This document shows, one piece after another, positions 5,377 through 5,488 of a stretch of 5,488 nucleotides of DNA (position 1 is the stretch's first letter; each line of letters opens with the position of its first letter). The notes beneath the pieces are model-generated. The model was not told where the DNA came from, searched no databases, and was given only the letters and a program-made list of their open reading frames with translations. The position numbers and the translations under genes were made by a program. Source of the stretch: Candidatus Zixiibacteriota bacterium (GTDB taxonomy: Bacteria > Zixibacteria > MSB-5A5 > JAABVY01 > JAHJOQ01); NCBI GenBank assembly GCA_030631455.1, contig DAOVLC010000121.1:1-5488 (forward strand), written 5' to 3'.

Positions 5377-5488
5377 GACGTACTTTCATCTCCATCTCAG
5401 CCCTGCTATCCGCTGATGGTTGGCAGTACCTAAGGGCTGGAGCAGAGAATGCCACCTATGTATTCCCAGCGCCGAAAGCTACCAGATG

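Overview
The window carries part of a tight-adherence (Tad/Flp, type IVc) pilus assembly operon on the + strand, followed by a short regulatory-looking stretch, a PilZ-domain gene, and a convergent DUF192 gene on the - strand. Base composition is moderate and translation signals are of ordinary bacterial type (GGAGG/GAGG Shine-Dalgarno sequences, ATG and GTG starts). The Tad genes are widespread, so the phylum cannot be fixed. Their general look fits Chloroflexota or a similar environmental lineage, but that is a weak impression, not a measurement.

Positions 1-3984 hold tadZ/cpaE (5' end cut by the window edge inside its P-loop), tadA/cpaF (secretion ATPase), tadB and tadC (two inner-membrane platform proteins). 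All are on the + strand with gaps of 0-32 nt, so they are almost certainly one transcript. TadZ places the machine, the CpaF hexamer drives it, and TadB/TadC form the platform that passes pilin subunits from the membrane into the pilus. No Flp pilin, prepilin peptidase, secretin, TadD or TadE/F/G pseudopilin is visible here.

Positions 3985-4107 hold a 33-residue membrane microprotein with a strong ribosome binding site, apparently the last gene of the operon in this window. Its stop codon overlaps a possible promoter (4104-4131) whose spacer contains a perfect 12-bp palindrome. The predicted transcript starts at the edge of a strongly foldable leader (about 4138-4277) ahead of a PilZ-domain gene. 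PilZ proteins usually sense cyclic di-GMP, so this gene is a candidate regulator of the pilus next door.

Positions 4668-4927 separate the convergent genes. They hold a weak terminator-like hairpin, a longer 45-nt stem-loop, and a possible 46-codon - strand ORF that continues in the same frame after the tandem stop codons of the DUF192 gene. The DUF192 gene (4928-5326, possibly longer) has an 8-bp inverted repeat just upstream of its best-supported start. The last 110 or so bases contain no other feature I can support.
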